The translations under genes were made by a program, and so were the position numbers. This document shows positions 30,951-37,906 of a DNA stretch of 37,906 nt, piece by piece. The DNA comes from Planctomycetota bacterium (GTDB taxonomy: Bacteria; Planctomycetota; UBA1135; GCA-002686595). The notes below the pieces were generated by a model, which saw only the letters and a program-made list of their open reading frames with translations, did no database searches and was not told the DNA's origin. The stretch covers positions 1 to 37,906 of the forward strand of contig JAPLOE010000123.1 in assembly GCA_026692705.1 (NCBI GenBank), read 5' to 3'. The stretch's first letter is position 1. Every line of letters begins with the position of its first letter.

Positions 30951-31937
30951 GTGAAACGCGCCGCCTTGCTCGCGCTCCTCGTGCTCGCTCCGAACTGCGG
31001 TGGCCCGGACTCGGCGCCGCCGCGCGAGGCTCCGACGGGCATGGTCTGGATCCCGCCGGGCGAGTTCGACATGGGCTCGAACGACGGCCTCGCCGACGAG
31101 CGCCCCGTGCATCGCGTGCGGCTCTCGGGCTTCTTCCTCGATGTCCACGAGGTCACCAACGCGCAGTTCCGCGCCTTCGTCGACGCCACGGGCTACGTGA
31201 CGACGGCCGAGCGCGCGCCGACGGTCGAGGAGATCCTCGCGCAGTCGCCGCCGGGAACGCCGCCGCCGCCGCCGGAGGTGCTCGTGCCCGGTGCGCTCGT
31301 GCTCGACGCGACGATGGCGAACGGTTGGTGGTGGAAGTGGATGCCGGGAGCCTCGTGGCGCAAGCCCGACGGCGAGCACGCGTTGACGTCCGAGCACGAC
31401 AACCATCCGGTCGTGCAAGTTTCCTGGGACGACGCGCAGGCCTACGCGAAATGGGCCAAGAGGCGCCTGCCGACGGAGGCCGAGTGGGAGCGTGCGGCGC
31501 GCGGCGGAGTCGAGCGCCAGCGCTACGTGTGGGGGACGGAGCGCAACCCGCAAGGCAAGGAGCTCGCCAACATCTGGCAGGGCCGTTTTCCCGAGAAAAA
31601 CACGGTGGCGGACGGCTTCGAGGGCACGGCGCCCATCGGTTCGTTCCCGGCGAACGGCTTCGGGCTCTCGGACATGGCCGGCAACGTGTGGGAGTGGACG
31701 GCGGACTGGTACCGGCCCGACGCGTACTCGAAGACGCCGGCGGACGCGCTCGACCCGAAGGGACCCACGGACAGTTTCGACCCGCAGGAACCCGGCGTGG
31801 CGAAGCGTGTCACGCGCGGCGGCTCGTTCCTGTGCAGCGACAACTACTGCATCGGCTACCGGCCGAGCGCGCGCATGAAGTCGAGCCCGGACACGGGGCT
31901 CTTCCACACCGGCTTCCGCTGCGCCCTCGACCCGTGA
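30951..31937 (+). CDS. Formylglycine-generating enzyme (FGE/SUMF1 family) with N-terminal export segment
   Basis: A protein of 328 residues starting with GTG. VKRAALLALLVLAPNCGG looks like a signal sequence; the Cys is preceded by Asn, so lipidation is doubtful. The rest is an FGE-sulfatase domain (PF03781): MVWIPPGEFDMGSND, RLSGFFLDVHEVTNAQFRAFV, PVVQVSWDDAQAYAKWAKRR, LPTEAEWERAARGG, GLSDMAGNVWEWTADWY, and the active-site block RGGSFLCSDNYCIGYRPSAR. Cys295 and Cys300 match the copper-binding catalytic cysteine pair of true FGEs (Cys336 and Cys341 in human FGE), which is absent from many look-alikes. So the protein could convert a sulfatase cysteine to formylglycine, apparently outside the cytoplasm. 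No sulfatase gene lies in this window. The start is chosen for the signal sequence and the TAGGCT box. Confidence 0.88.
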   Translation: MKRAALLALLVLAPNCGGPDSAPPREAPTGMVWIPPGEFDMGSNDGLADERPVHRVRLSGFFLDVHEVTNAQFRAFVDATGYVTTAERAPTVEEILAQSPPGTPPPPPEVLVPGALVLDATMANGWWWKWMPGASWRKPDGEHALTSEHDNHPVVQVSWDDAQAYAKWAKRRLPTEAEWERAARGGVERQRYVWGTERNPQGKELANIWQGRFPEKNTVADGFEGTAPIGSFPANGFGLSDMAGNVWEWTADWYRPDAYSKTPADALDPKGPTDSFDPQEPGVAKRVTRGGSFLCSDNYCIGYRPSARMKSSPDTGLFHTGFRCALDP

Positions 31938-31989
31938 ATCCGCGCCGCCGGCGCGCGTAGGCCGCGGCTTCCCCCCGGAGGACTCGGAC

Positions 31990-32883
31990 ATGACCACGGC
32001 TCGACCCGACTGGCCCAAGCTCGCTCTCGCACCGCGTCAGATCCCGTTCGGAGCCTGGCTCGGCATCCGTCTCGGCCAGACGCTGGCGCAGGCGGGCTTC
32101 GCGTTCCTCCTCTTCAGCCTGTTCCCGATCCTCGCGTTCCTCCAGCACGCCGACATCGCCGGCCTGTGGCGCTACGACGGCGAACTCGAGACGACGACGG
32201 GGCGCATCACGGCCGTCGAGCGCACGAGCGCGACCCAAGGTGGCGGCAAGCACCGCCGCGGGACGCCGATCCAGCGCATCGAGTTCGAGTTCGAGCGTGG
32301 CGGCGAGCGCCTGTCGGGCGTGAGCTATGGCGCCGTCTTGCCGCCGGAACTCGGTGCGACCGTCAAGGTCGAGATGCCCGCCGGAGAGCCGCAGTTCGCG
32401 CGCATCGAGAGCCTGCGCTCGGACCTGTTCGGCGCCGAGACGCTGCTGGTCCTGCTGTTCCCCGCGTTCGGGATCGCGGCGTTGCTGCTGTCGCAATGGC
32501 ATGCGAGGAAGGAGCTCGCACTCGCGCGCAACGGCCACGCGGCGCTGGGGCGCACGCTCGAGGTCGCGCGCCGACCGTTCCGGCGCAAGCGGCGCTCCTT
32601 CAACGTCGTCTACGAGTTCGAGGCCGAGGGCCGCACGATTCGCGACGACGACACGACGCAGCGCGAGCAGGTGTACGAAGACCCGCGCGGCCTGCGCATC
32701 CTGTACGACCCCAGCGACCCGGAGAAACACTGGGTCGTCGACGATGCGTCGCTCCCGCTCGTGGTCGATGCGATGGGACGCATCCAGTCGCCGCCCGCGG
32801 GCAAGCTCGCGAAGCGTTTCGTGCTGCCGGTGCTGCTCGTGCTGTCGCTCGGCGGCTGGTGGCTCTACTCGTTGCTCACCTGA
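31990..32883 (+). CDS. Membrane protein with two DUF3592-like domains
   Basis: A protein of 297 residues with three predicted membrane segments: about 34-52 (AGFAFLLFSLFPILAFL), 147-167 (ETLLVLLFPAFGIAALLLSQW) and 275-296 (FVLPVLLVLSLGGWWLYSLL). Two similar soluble beta-rich regions lie between them: about 66-142 (GRITAVERTSA, IEFEFERGGERLSGVSYG, LGATVKVEM) and about 180-262 (GRTLEVARR, FNVVYEFEAEGRTIRDDD, LRILYDPSDPEKHWVVD). The YDPSDPEKHWV form is typical of DUF3592, a family of unknown function, so this is probably an internal duplication. GGAGGA (31977-31982), seven bases before the ATG, supports the start. It lies 52 bases after the FGE gene and may be in its operon. Its last eight bases overlap the end of the convergent PHP gene. 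Confidence 0.8.
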   Translation: MTTARPDWPKLALAPRQIPFGAWLGIRLGQTLAQAGFAFLLFSLFPILAFLQHADIAGLWRYDGELETTTGRITAVERTSATQGGGKHRRGTPIQRIEFEFERGGERLSGVSYGAVLPPELGATVKVEMPAGEPQFARIESLRSDLFGAETLLVLLFPAFGIAALLLSQWHARKELALARNGHAALGRTLEVARRPFRRKRRSFNVVYEFEAEGRTIRDDDTTQREQVYEDPRGLRILYDPSDPEKHWVVDDASLPLVVDAMGRIQSPPAGKLAKRFVLPVLLVLSLGGWWLYSLLT

Positions 32884-34900
32884 GCTCGCGCGCGAGCAAC
32901 TCCGCGACTTCGGCGTCCTTGGTCGCCTTCGGACCGAGGGCCTTCTTCAGCCGCTCGACCGCCGCGGCGCGCTCGACGCCCCGCGCACGCAGCGTGGCGA
33001 GCCAGGCCGCGGCGAACTGCACGACGTGCGCGCCGTCGAGCTCGGGCATTCGCGCCGCGATCGTTTCGTCCGTCGCCTTCGGCGCGAAGGCCGACGCCGC
33101 GGAACCCGGGCTCGTGTAGCCGTTGCCGTCGCGGTCGATGAACAGCGGATTGGTCGCGGCGAGCGTGTACTTGTTGAGCGACGGCCACGCAGGCGTGTCG
33201 ATCGCCTCACCCTCGACCACGGCGACGATCCACGCGTCGTTGCGCGCCGCGAGCGGCACTTCCACGCGCAGCGTGCGGTCGAAAGCCCTGCCTTCGGTGC
33301 GCTCGAGCTCGAACTTCGCCTCCGCGCGGCCGTTGGCGAACACCGTGACCTTGCGCGGATGGATCCAGCCCGGCGCCTGCACGCGCAGGTCGAAGGCGAA
33401 CGGCGCGAGGTTGCTCGAACGGTCGAACGTGAGCCCCATCGCGGGACGGCCCTCGACGAGCGCGGTCACGAAGATTCCCATCCCGATCGACGTGCGGCCC
33501 TCGCGGATCGCCGCGCAGGACGCGTTCACGTCGATCGCCGCGGCGTCGTCGGTCGCGCTCGGCACCCACGTGCGGCCTTGGCCGACCGGCTCCGCCACCG
33601 TGTGCGAGTCCGAGGAGCCGACCGCGAAGATGCGCACTCCGCGGTTGAGCAGCGCGAACCAGTCGCGGAACAGCGCGAGCCCGTCGAGCTCCTCGGTGGT
33701 CGAGTTCACGAGCTCCGTCGCGTCGACCGGCAGCTCGAGCGGCGGGTCGAAACGCCCGAGCAGGCGGTCGAGGTGGTGGTGCCCGAACGGGCTGTCGGTC
33801 GCGCTCGGCCAGCGCGGGTGGTTGAGGATCACGACCTGCGCACCGAGCTCGCGCATGCCCTGCACGATCGTGATGATGTCGCGCGAGCGGAACGGCGCGC
33901 GCGGCATGGCCGGATCGAACGGGAAGCCGTTGAAGTGCCCGATGTCGGTCGTCACCTCGTTGCCGACGACTGGGGTGAACCAGCGCTGGAGGCCCAATTC
34001 CCGCTGGAAAATGCCGTAATCGGTCTGGTGGTTGTGGTCGGTGGCGATGGCGAGCTCGACGCCCTCGCCGGCGAGCGTCACCTGCCGCTCGAGCGCGCTC
34101 GCGTCGCCGTGGCCGGAGAACTGCAGCGTGTGGAGGTGCGTGTCGGCGGCGACGAAACCCGCCGTGTCGACTTCGCGGCGCAACGCGAACTCGAGACTCG
34201 CCGGTGTCGCGCCGACGGTCACGGCCGCGTTCGCGAGGCTCCACTCGCTGCCACGCGTCGCGAAGCACGCGTACGTGCCGCGCGGAAGCTCGACCGTTGC
34301 CTCGCCATCGAGGTACAGCACTCCGTCGCGCGTCGCTGTCGCCGCCCCCGTCGCGAACAGCAGCATCGGCTTCGTGCCGCCTTGCCCGACGAGCGTCACG
34401 CGCGCGGGCAGGGGACTCGCATCGCTGCCGTCTACGACGCGCAGGGAGAGCTTCTGGAGGTCGAACACCTCGCGCGCCGAGCGCTCGACGAGCCGCACGT
34501 CGCCGATCACGACGTCGTCGGTCGGCGTGTCGGGCACGAACGAGATGCGGTTCTTGCCCGCGCGCAGCGTGCCCGCCTGCAACGAGTACCAGCGCTCGAC
34601 GAGCTCCGCACCCGTCGTCAGCCGCGCGACCTCGACGTCGTTGACGACCAGCCGCCACACGTTGTCGATGCTCCGCTGGCGCACGTAGAGCATCCAGTCC
34701 GTTGCATGGGTGCTCGCCTCGAAGTCGAGATCGAGCCGCCGGCCCTCGGGGTCGGCCGGGGCCTCGCTCCACTCCGGGGTGCGGTCGTCGCCGAGGTGGT
34801 GCAGCTTCGCGTCGAGCACGCGGCCGGGGCGGGTGTCCTGGAGGCTTGCGGCGGCGAGCAGGCCGAGCGCTCCAACGGCGAGAACGAGCCGGATTCGCAT
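32876..34900 (-). CDS. Secreted PHP-domain metallohydrolase (CehA/McbA type)
   Basis: A protein of 674 residues with a signal peptide (MRIRLVLAVGALGLLAAA, about 1-20). Residues about 25-240 are beta-rich and resemble carbohydrate-binding modules (WMLYVRQRSIDNVWRLVVND, LRAGKNRISFV). The PHP domain (about 245-560) has metal ligands at expected places: Asp253, His255 and His257 in AADTHLHTLQ, Asp288, His289 and His291 in ATDHNHQTD, Glu315 in VVGNEVTTD, His361 in LNHPRW, and Asp431 and His433 in GSSDSHTV. CehA/McbA relatives include carbaryl and microcin hydrolases and many unknown phosphoesterases, and the substrate here is unknown. The C-terminal part contains a DRDGNGYTSPG loop that could bind calcium. 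A TAGTCT box eight bases before the ATG suggests a leaderless mRNA. It is divergent from the toroid gene across 115 bases. Confidence 0.9.
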   Translation of the reverse strand: MRIRLVLAVGALGLLAAASLQDTRPGRVLDAKLHHLGDDRTPEWSEAPADPEGRRLDLDFEASTHATDWMLYVRQRSIDNVWRLVVNDVEVARLTTGAELVERWYSLQAGTLRAGKNRISFVPDTPTDDVVIGDVRLVERSAREVFDLQKLSLRVVDGSDASPLPARVTLVGQGGTKPMLLFATGAATATRDGVLYLDGEATVELPRGTYACFATRGSEWSLANAAVTVGATPASLEFALRREVDTAGFVAADTHLHTLQFSGHGDASALERQVTLAGEGVELAIATDHNHQTDYGIFQRELGLQRWFTPVVGNEVTTDIGHFNGFPFDPAMPRAPFRSRDIITIVQGMRELGAQVVILNHPRWPSATDSPFGHHHLDRLLGRFDPPLELPVDATELVNSTTEELDGLALFRDWFALLNRGVRIFAVGSSDSHTVAEPVGQGRTWVPSATDDAAAIDVNASCAAIREGRTSIGMGIFVTALVEGRPAMGLTFDRSSNLAPFAFDLRVQAPGWIHPRKVTVFANGRAEAKFELERTEGRAFDRTLRVEVPLAARNDAWIVAVVEGEAIDTPAWPSLNKYTLAATNPLFIDRDGNGYTSPGSAASAFAPKATDETIAARMPELDGAHVVQFAAAWLATLRARGVERAAAVERLKKALGPKATKDAEVAELLARELR

Positions 34901-34908
34901 GGCGAGAG

Positions 34909-34914
34909 AGACTA
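34909..34914 (-). promoter_or_regulatory. -10-like hexamer TAGTCT (GGCTAGTCT) before the PHP gene
   Basis: On the minus strand GGCTAGTCT is followed by eight bases and the ATG at 34900. It is almost identical to the boxes at 21276-21284 and 30935-30943, and predicts a leaderless mRNA. Confidence 0.5.
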
Positions 34915-35015
34915 GCCATTCGCAGCAGGTTTTCCGCGGGTCGGGGAGCCTCGCGGGCGAGCGCGAGCCGCGTCCGTGTGTCACAATCCCGCGTCCCCGC
35001 CCGTCCCAAGGCCCG

Positions 35016-37400
35016 ATGCGCACTCCGTTCCTCACCGCGCTCTGCGGAATCATTCTCGCGTGCGTCGCGCGCGCTCAGGAATTCGGGACGTGGCACGTGC
35101 TCGGCCGCTTCGAGAGCGCCTTCGACAAGAACAGCACGGTGGCGCCGCTCCCGCCCGAGAAGGCGCTCAAGCTGATGAAGGCCGGCGAGGCGGGGCCGGA
35201 CCTCGCGGCGACCTTCGACGGCATGGACAAGCAGCCGGTCGCGTGGAAGAAGCTCACCGACGACCTCGCGCGCAACCAGCTCGACGTCGGCCGCATGGAC
35301 CTCAACGCGCTGTGCCCGCCGCCGCCGTCACGCAAGGGCAACGTAGACAACGCGGTCGTGTACCTCTACCGCCGCATCGACGCCGAGCGCGAGATCAAGT
35401 TGCCGGCCTCGCTCGGCAGCGACGACGGCGTGCGCGTCTGGCTCAACGGCGAGCTCGTCGTCGACCACCACATCGCGCGTGGCCTCGTGCCCGAGGACGA
35501 CTCGCTCGTGCTCGCGCTCGTCCCCGGCGCGAACCACCTGCTCGTCAAGGTCACCAACCTCAACGGCGCTTTCGGCTTCCAGATCCAGCCGCGCACGCGC
35601 ATCTCGCAGCAGGCGATCAACGACGCGATCGACCGCGGTTGCCAGTTCCTGATCCGCGAGCAGCTCGTCGACGGTTCGTGGGGCTGCTGGGAGCACTGGG
35701 GCGCGGGGCATCCGGCCTACGTCGCCTACACGCTCGTGAAATGCGGCGTCAATCGCGATCACCCGGCGGTGCGCATGGCGCTCGCGCTGCTCGACCACCG
35801 TGCGCTCGACACGACCTACGCGCGCTCGACGGCGATCCTCGCGCTGGCTGCGCGCGGCGACGCGGACTCGCGCGAGCGCATGCAAGGCCTGCTGGCCGAG
35901 CTCGTCGCGACGCAGACGACCTCGGGCCTGTGGGACTATCCCGTGTATCCCGACGGGCAGAAGCCCCCGACGGACATGTCGAACACGCTCTACGCCGCGT
36001 TGGCGCTGCGCGTGGCGAGCGAAGCGGGCCTCGAAGTCCCGGCCGACGTGTGGACGAAGCTCGCCGGCGGCGTGCTGCGTTGCCAGGAGAAGCCCAAGCC
36101 CATGCCCGACGGCTCCAAGCGCCAGATGGCGGGCTTCGGCTACCGCATCGCCGAGGGCGCGTTCGGTTCGGTCACGACCGCGGGCGTGTCGGTGCTCGCG
36201 ATCTGCGAGCAGGAAGGCGGCTCGCGCCTGCAGGCGGCGGTGAAGGCCAAGGTCGGCCCGGCGAAGGAGCTGGGCATGAACTGGCTCGAGGCCAACCTGC
36301 AGTGGTCGAACAATCCCGGCCAAGGCATCGGCCACCATTACTTCTGGGTGTACGGCATCGAGCGCGTCGGCGCGCTGATGGGCACCGAGAAGATCGGCCA
36401 GGTCGAGTGGTACTGGGACGGCGCGGCCTACCTCGTGCGTTCGCAGGGCGGAGACGGCTCGTGGAATCCCGAGGGGTACGTCGACCACCAGTACCTCGAC
36501 ACCTGTCTCGCGCTGCTGTTCTTGAAGCGCGCGACGGCGCGTGGCTCGGGCGAGAGCTCGAAGGCGGGCGTGTTCGAGACCGCGGACAAGCAGGCCGACG
36601 TGCAGGTGCGCGCGACGGGCGACACGCCGCTCACGATCTGGGTGAGCGGCATCGGCGACGCGGCCAACGCGCGCCTGATCGGCGAGGGCGGCCAGCTGCA
36701 GCTCGAGCGCATCGAGTACCTCGCGCGCTTCGACACGGACAAGGGCGAGCCCACGCTGCTCGGCGCCGTCACCGCCGCGCCCGCGCGCCGCGGGGAATTG
36801 CAGCGTTTTGCGCTGCGCCACAGCTTCGATCGCCGCGGCACGTGGCAGCTGCGCGCGCGTGTGCACCTGAAGGAACCGGCCACCGGCGCCTCGACGACGC
36901 TCGAGTCGCAGGAGCTCGCGGTGCGCATCGACGGCGTGATCGATCCGGCGAAGCTCGAGTACGCGGCCGACCTCGGGCGCAACCTGCTCTACGGCGCGAA
37001 GCTGAAGGCCGAGAGCTCCTCGGTCGACGGCGGCGACGCGCCCAACCTCGCCTTCGACGGCAACCACAAGACCCGCTGGCGCTGCGCGCGCGACGACCGC
37101 AACCCGTGGCTGCGCGTCACGCTCGAGCGGCCCGCGCGCGCCGACGGGCTCCTGCTCTCGCACGGCCTCGCGCGCGTGTCGCACATGGGCACGCCGCGCC
37201 CGCGCAAGGTCGCGGTGGTCGTCAACAAGACCGAGCAGTTCGTGGTCGACATGCCCGACGACGTGACGGAAAAGGCGCGGCTCTCCTTCGGGCAGATCCT
37301 CAACGTGCGCGAGATCGAGGTGCGCATCGTCGAGAGCGAGGGCCGCGGCCAGGGCGAGCCGGTCGGCTTCAGCGAGCTCGAGCTGGTCCGGGGCCGCTAG
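35016..37400 (+). CDS. Secreted alpha/alpha-toroid (prenyltransferase/squalene-oxidase-repeat-like) protein with C-terminal discoidin-like domain
   Basis: A protein of 794 residues with a signal peptide (MRTPFLTALCGIILACVARA, 1-20). Residues about 22-185 form a beta-sandwich with VRVWLNGELVVDH and PGANHLLVKVTNLNG, similar to a piece of the DUF1553 protein. Residues about 190-510 form an alpha/alpha toroid with QW-like motifs (QLVDGSWGCW near 214 and QGGDGSWNPEG near 477), HPAYVAYTLVKCGV, STAILALAARGD and YLDTCLALLFLKRA. I see no DxDD acid motif of squalene-hopene cyclases, so a cyclase role is unlikely. A beta-rich linker follows. The C-terminal 140 residues look like an F5/8-type C (discoidin) domain (NLAFDGNHKTRWRC, PWLRVTLERPARADGLLL, VREIEVRIVES). 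Such proteins are common in planctomycete secretomes; the function is unknown. The start is chosen by the signal peptide. Confidence 0.87.
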   Translation: MRTPFLTALCGIILACVARAQEFGTWHVLGRFESAFDKNSTVAPLPPEKALKLMKAGEAGPDLAATFDGMDKQPVAWKKLTDDLARNQLDVGRMDLNALCPPPPSRKGNVDNAVVYLYRRIDAEREIKLPASLGSDDGVRVWLNGELVVDHHIARGLVPEDDSLVLALVPGANHLLVKVTNLNGAFGFQIQPRTRISQQAINDAIDRGCQFLIREQLVDGSWGCWEHWGAGHPAYVAYTLVKCGVNRDHPAVRMALALLDHRALDTTYARSTAILALAARGDADSRERMQGLLAELVATQTTSGLWDYPVYPDGQKPPTDMSNTLYAALALRVASEAGLEVPADVWTKLAGGVLRCQEKPKPMPDGSKRQMAGFGYRIAEGAFGSVTTAGVSVLAICEQEGGSRLQAAVKAKVGPAKELGMNWLEANLQWSNNPGQGIGHHYFWVYGIERVGALMGTEKIGQVEWYWDGAAYLVRSQGGDGSWNPEGYVDHQYLDTCLALLFLKRATARGSGESSKAGVFETADKQADVQVRATGDTPLTIWVSGIGDAANARLIGEGGQLQLERIEYLARFDTDKGEPTLLGAVTAAPARRGELQRFALRHSFDRRGTWQLRARVHLKEPATGASTTLESQELAVRIDGVIDPAKLEYAADLGRNLLYGAKLKAESSSVDGGDAPNLAFDGNHKTRWRCARDDRNPWLRVTLERPARADGLLLSHGLARVSHMGTPRPRKVAVVVNKTEQFVVDMPDDVTEKARLSFGQILNVREIEVRIVESEGRGQGEPVGFSELELVRGR

Positions 37401-37407
37401 CCGCCCG

Positions 37408-37428
37408 GGCGAGGCGGAAAGCCTTGCC
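37408..37428 (+). terminator. Hairpin after the toroid gene
   Basis: Seven bases after the stop, GGCGAGGC (37408-37415) pairs with GCCTTGCC (37421-37428) with one G-U and the five-base loop GGAAA. No T-run follows. It probably ends the upstream transcript and separates it from the glutamine synthetase leader. Confidence 0.5.
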
Positions 37429-37434
37429 GAGGCC

Positions 37435-37480
37435 AGATTTAGGCTTGGCGAGAAGCTTCTTGATCTAAATCTCGCTCAAG
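37435..37480 (+). promoter_or_regulatory. AT-rich leader/promoter region of glutamine synthetase with overlapping dyads
   Basis: This stretch is far less GC-rich than its surroundings. AGATTTAG (37435-37442) is an exact inverted repeat of CTAAATCT (37465-37472). Between them lies the perfect palindrome AGAAGCTTCT (37451-37460). CTTGGCGAGA (37444-37453) can alternatively pair with TCTCGCTCAAG (37470-37480) with one bulge, and shares bases 37470-37472 with the first pairing, so the two structures exclude each other. A TAGGCT hexamer at 37440-37445 is identical to the box before the FGE gene. This may be an operator for a nitrogen regulator, or a folded RNA leader of roughly 130 bases. Confidence 0.45.
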
Positions 37481-37584
37481 TTATTCTTCCTGGCCGTCGA
37501 CCAAGGCTCTCGGCTCCGGGCGCGTGTCCCGGGCCAGCCTGTGGCCCGAGCTCCTTGCCCCGCGCTCCGGCGCGCCCGCGTCCC

Positions 37585-37906
37585 ATGACCTCGAACCCCG
37601 CCCTGCGTTCGTTCCTCGAGATCCCTTACGACCAGATGGAGGTGATGAACCTCGAGGCGAAGCAGCAGCGTCTCGACCGGTTCGACCCCGAGCGGATCCG
37701 CAAGGAGCGCATCAAGTACCTCGAGAGCGAGAAGCGCATCAAGGCCGTCACCGTGTGCTTCACCGACCTCGAGGGCCGGCTGCACATGCTCGACTACGAC
37801 AAGAAGTTCCTGCTCAAGAGCTACGACAACCTGACCTTCGACGGCAGCTCGATCCGGGGCTTCTCCGTGCAGGCCGAGAGCGACCTGCGCCTGGGCATCG
37901 ACTGGT
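37585..37906 (+). CDS. glnA: Glutamine synthetase, N-terminal part (cut by window edge)
   Basis: The first 107 codons are in the window and the frame runs off the right edge without a stop. It starts MTSNPALRSFLEIPYDQMEV. Residues about 50-105 match the beta-grasp domain and the start of the catalytic domain of type I glutamine synthetase (GS): IKAVTVCFTDLEGRLHMLDYD, then the signature LTFDGSSIRGFSVQAESDLRL. The N-terminal 45 residues are longer and more charged than usual in the short GlnA form. The enzyme makes glutamine from glutamate and ammonia with ATP and is cytoplasmic. The adenylylation site and most of the active site are outside, so its regulation cannot be judged. A GlnA-like amine ligase is possible, but TFDGSSIRGF favours a true GS. 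I see no Shine-Dalgarno site before the ATG. Confidence 0.9.
   Translation, partial: MTSNPALRSFLEIPYDQMEVMNLEAKQQRLDRFDPERIRKERIKYLESEKRIKAVTVCFTDLEGRLHMLDYDKKFLLKSYDNLTFDGSSIRGFSVQAESDLRLGIDW

Noticed and set aside
30951..31010. FGE protein as a lipoprotein
   Set aside because: The cysteine is preceded by Pro-Asn, which does not fit a lipobox; a plain signal sequence is more likely.
35016..37400. Squalene-hopene cyclase or prenyltransferase activity for the toroid protein
   Set aside because: QW-like repeats are present, but no DxDD catalytic acid motif is visible and the protein is secreted with a discoidin-like domain.
37444..37465. Sigma-54 promoter before glutamine synthetase (TTGGCGAG, then AAGC, then TTCTT)
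   Set aside because: The -24 GG is present, but the essential -12 GC is missing (TTCTT instead of TTGCA).
1..37906. CRISPR array, insertion sequences or prophage
   Set aside because: No regularly spaced repeats, transposase motifs or phage structural genes were seen.

Overview
The window looks like a chromosomal piece of a very GC-rich planctomycete (phylum Planctomycetota). The diagnostic genes are a DUF1501 protein paired with a giant PSCyt1/DUF1549/DUF1553 protein, a TIGR02999-type ECF sigma factor followed by a PknB-like kinase, a secreted DUF4430-BtuF fusion, an FGE/SUMF1 protein, and many exported enzymes. I cannot place it below phylum from sequence reading alone. There are 27 protein genes (the first and last cut by the window edges) and one tRNA. 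No gene-free stretch exceeds 300 bases; the longest is about 200 (22432-22632). I see no insertion sequence, prophage, integrase or CRISPR array.

Layout. 1-1044: sigma factor and kinase, minus strand. 1116-5175: a head-to-head pair, an FAD oxidoreductase (minus) and a secreted GHL10-NAGPA fusion (plus), whose start codons overlap in one CATG. 5176-12777: a glycan block with the translationally coupled minus-strand operon GH38 alpha-mannosidase / DUF4434 / AGE-type epimerase, a divergent ROK sugar kinase, and a two-domain sialate-O-acetylesterase-like protein whose second domain has lost its catalytic residues. 12853-12929: tRNA-Arg(CCT). 12958-19373: DUF1801 protein, then the DUF1553/DUF1501 operon. 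19544-23730: a secreted VCBS propeller and two tandem paralogous secreted proteins. 23741-26757: Sel1 lipoprotein, HutD-family protein, cysteine synthase. 26933-29621: secreted esterase and the B12-binding-type fusion protein. 29628-32883: Tat-type exported SDR, exported FGE, and a tandem DUF3592-like membrane protein. 32876-37400: secreted PHP metallohydrolase and a secreted alpha/alpha-toroid protein. 37585-end: start of glutamine synthetase, behind an AT-rich, dyad-rich leader.

How the genes could work together. The clearest unit is sugar catabolism. GH38 releases mannose, the AGE-family protein could epimerise or isomerise it, and the ROK kinase could phosphorylate the product; the secreted GHL10-NAGPA protein and the esterase-like protein would act on the polymer outside. 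No transporter is visible.

Two features run through the whole window. First, genes that begin a transcription unit tend to have a TANNNT hexamer (often (G)GCTAGNNT) ending 6-10 bases before the start codon and no Shine-Dalgarno sequence, which suggests leaderless mRNAs. Several genes inside operons, and one gene with its own longer leader, instead carry good Shine-Dalgarno sites. Second, all five convergent protein-gene pairs are separated by 10 bases or fewer, or overlap, so there is no room for ordinary terminators between them.
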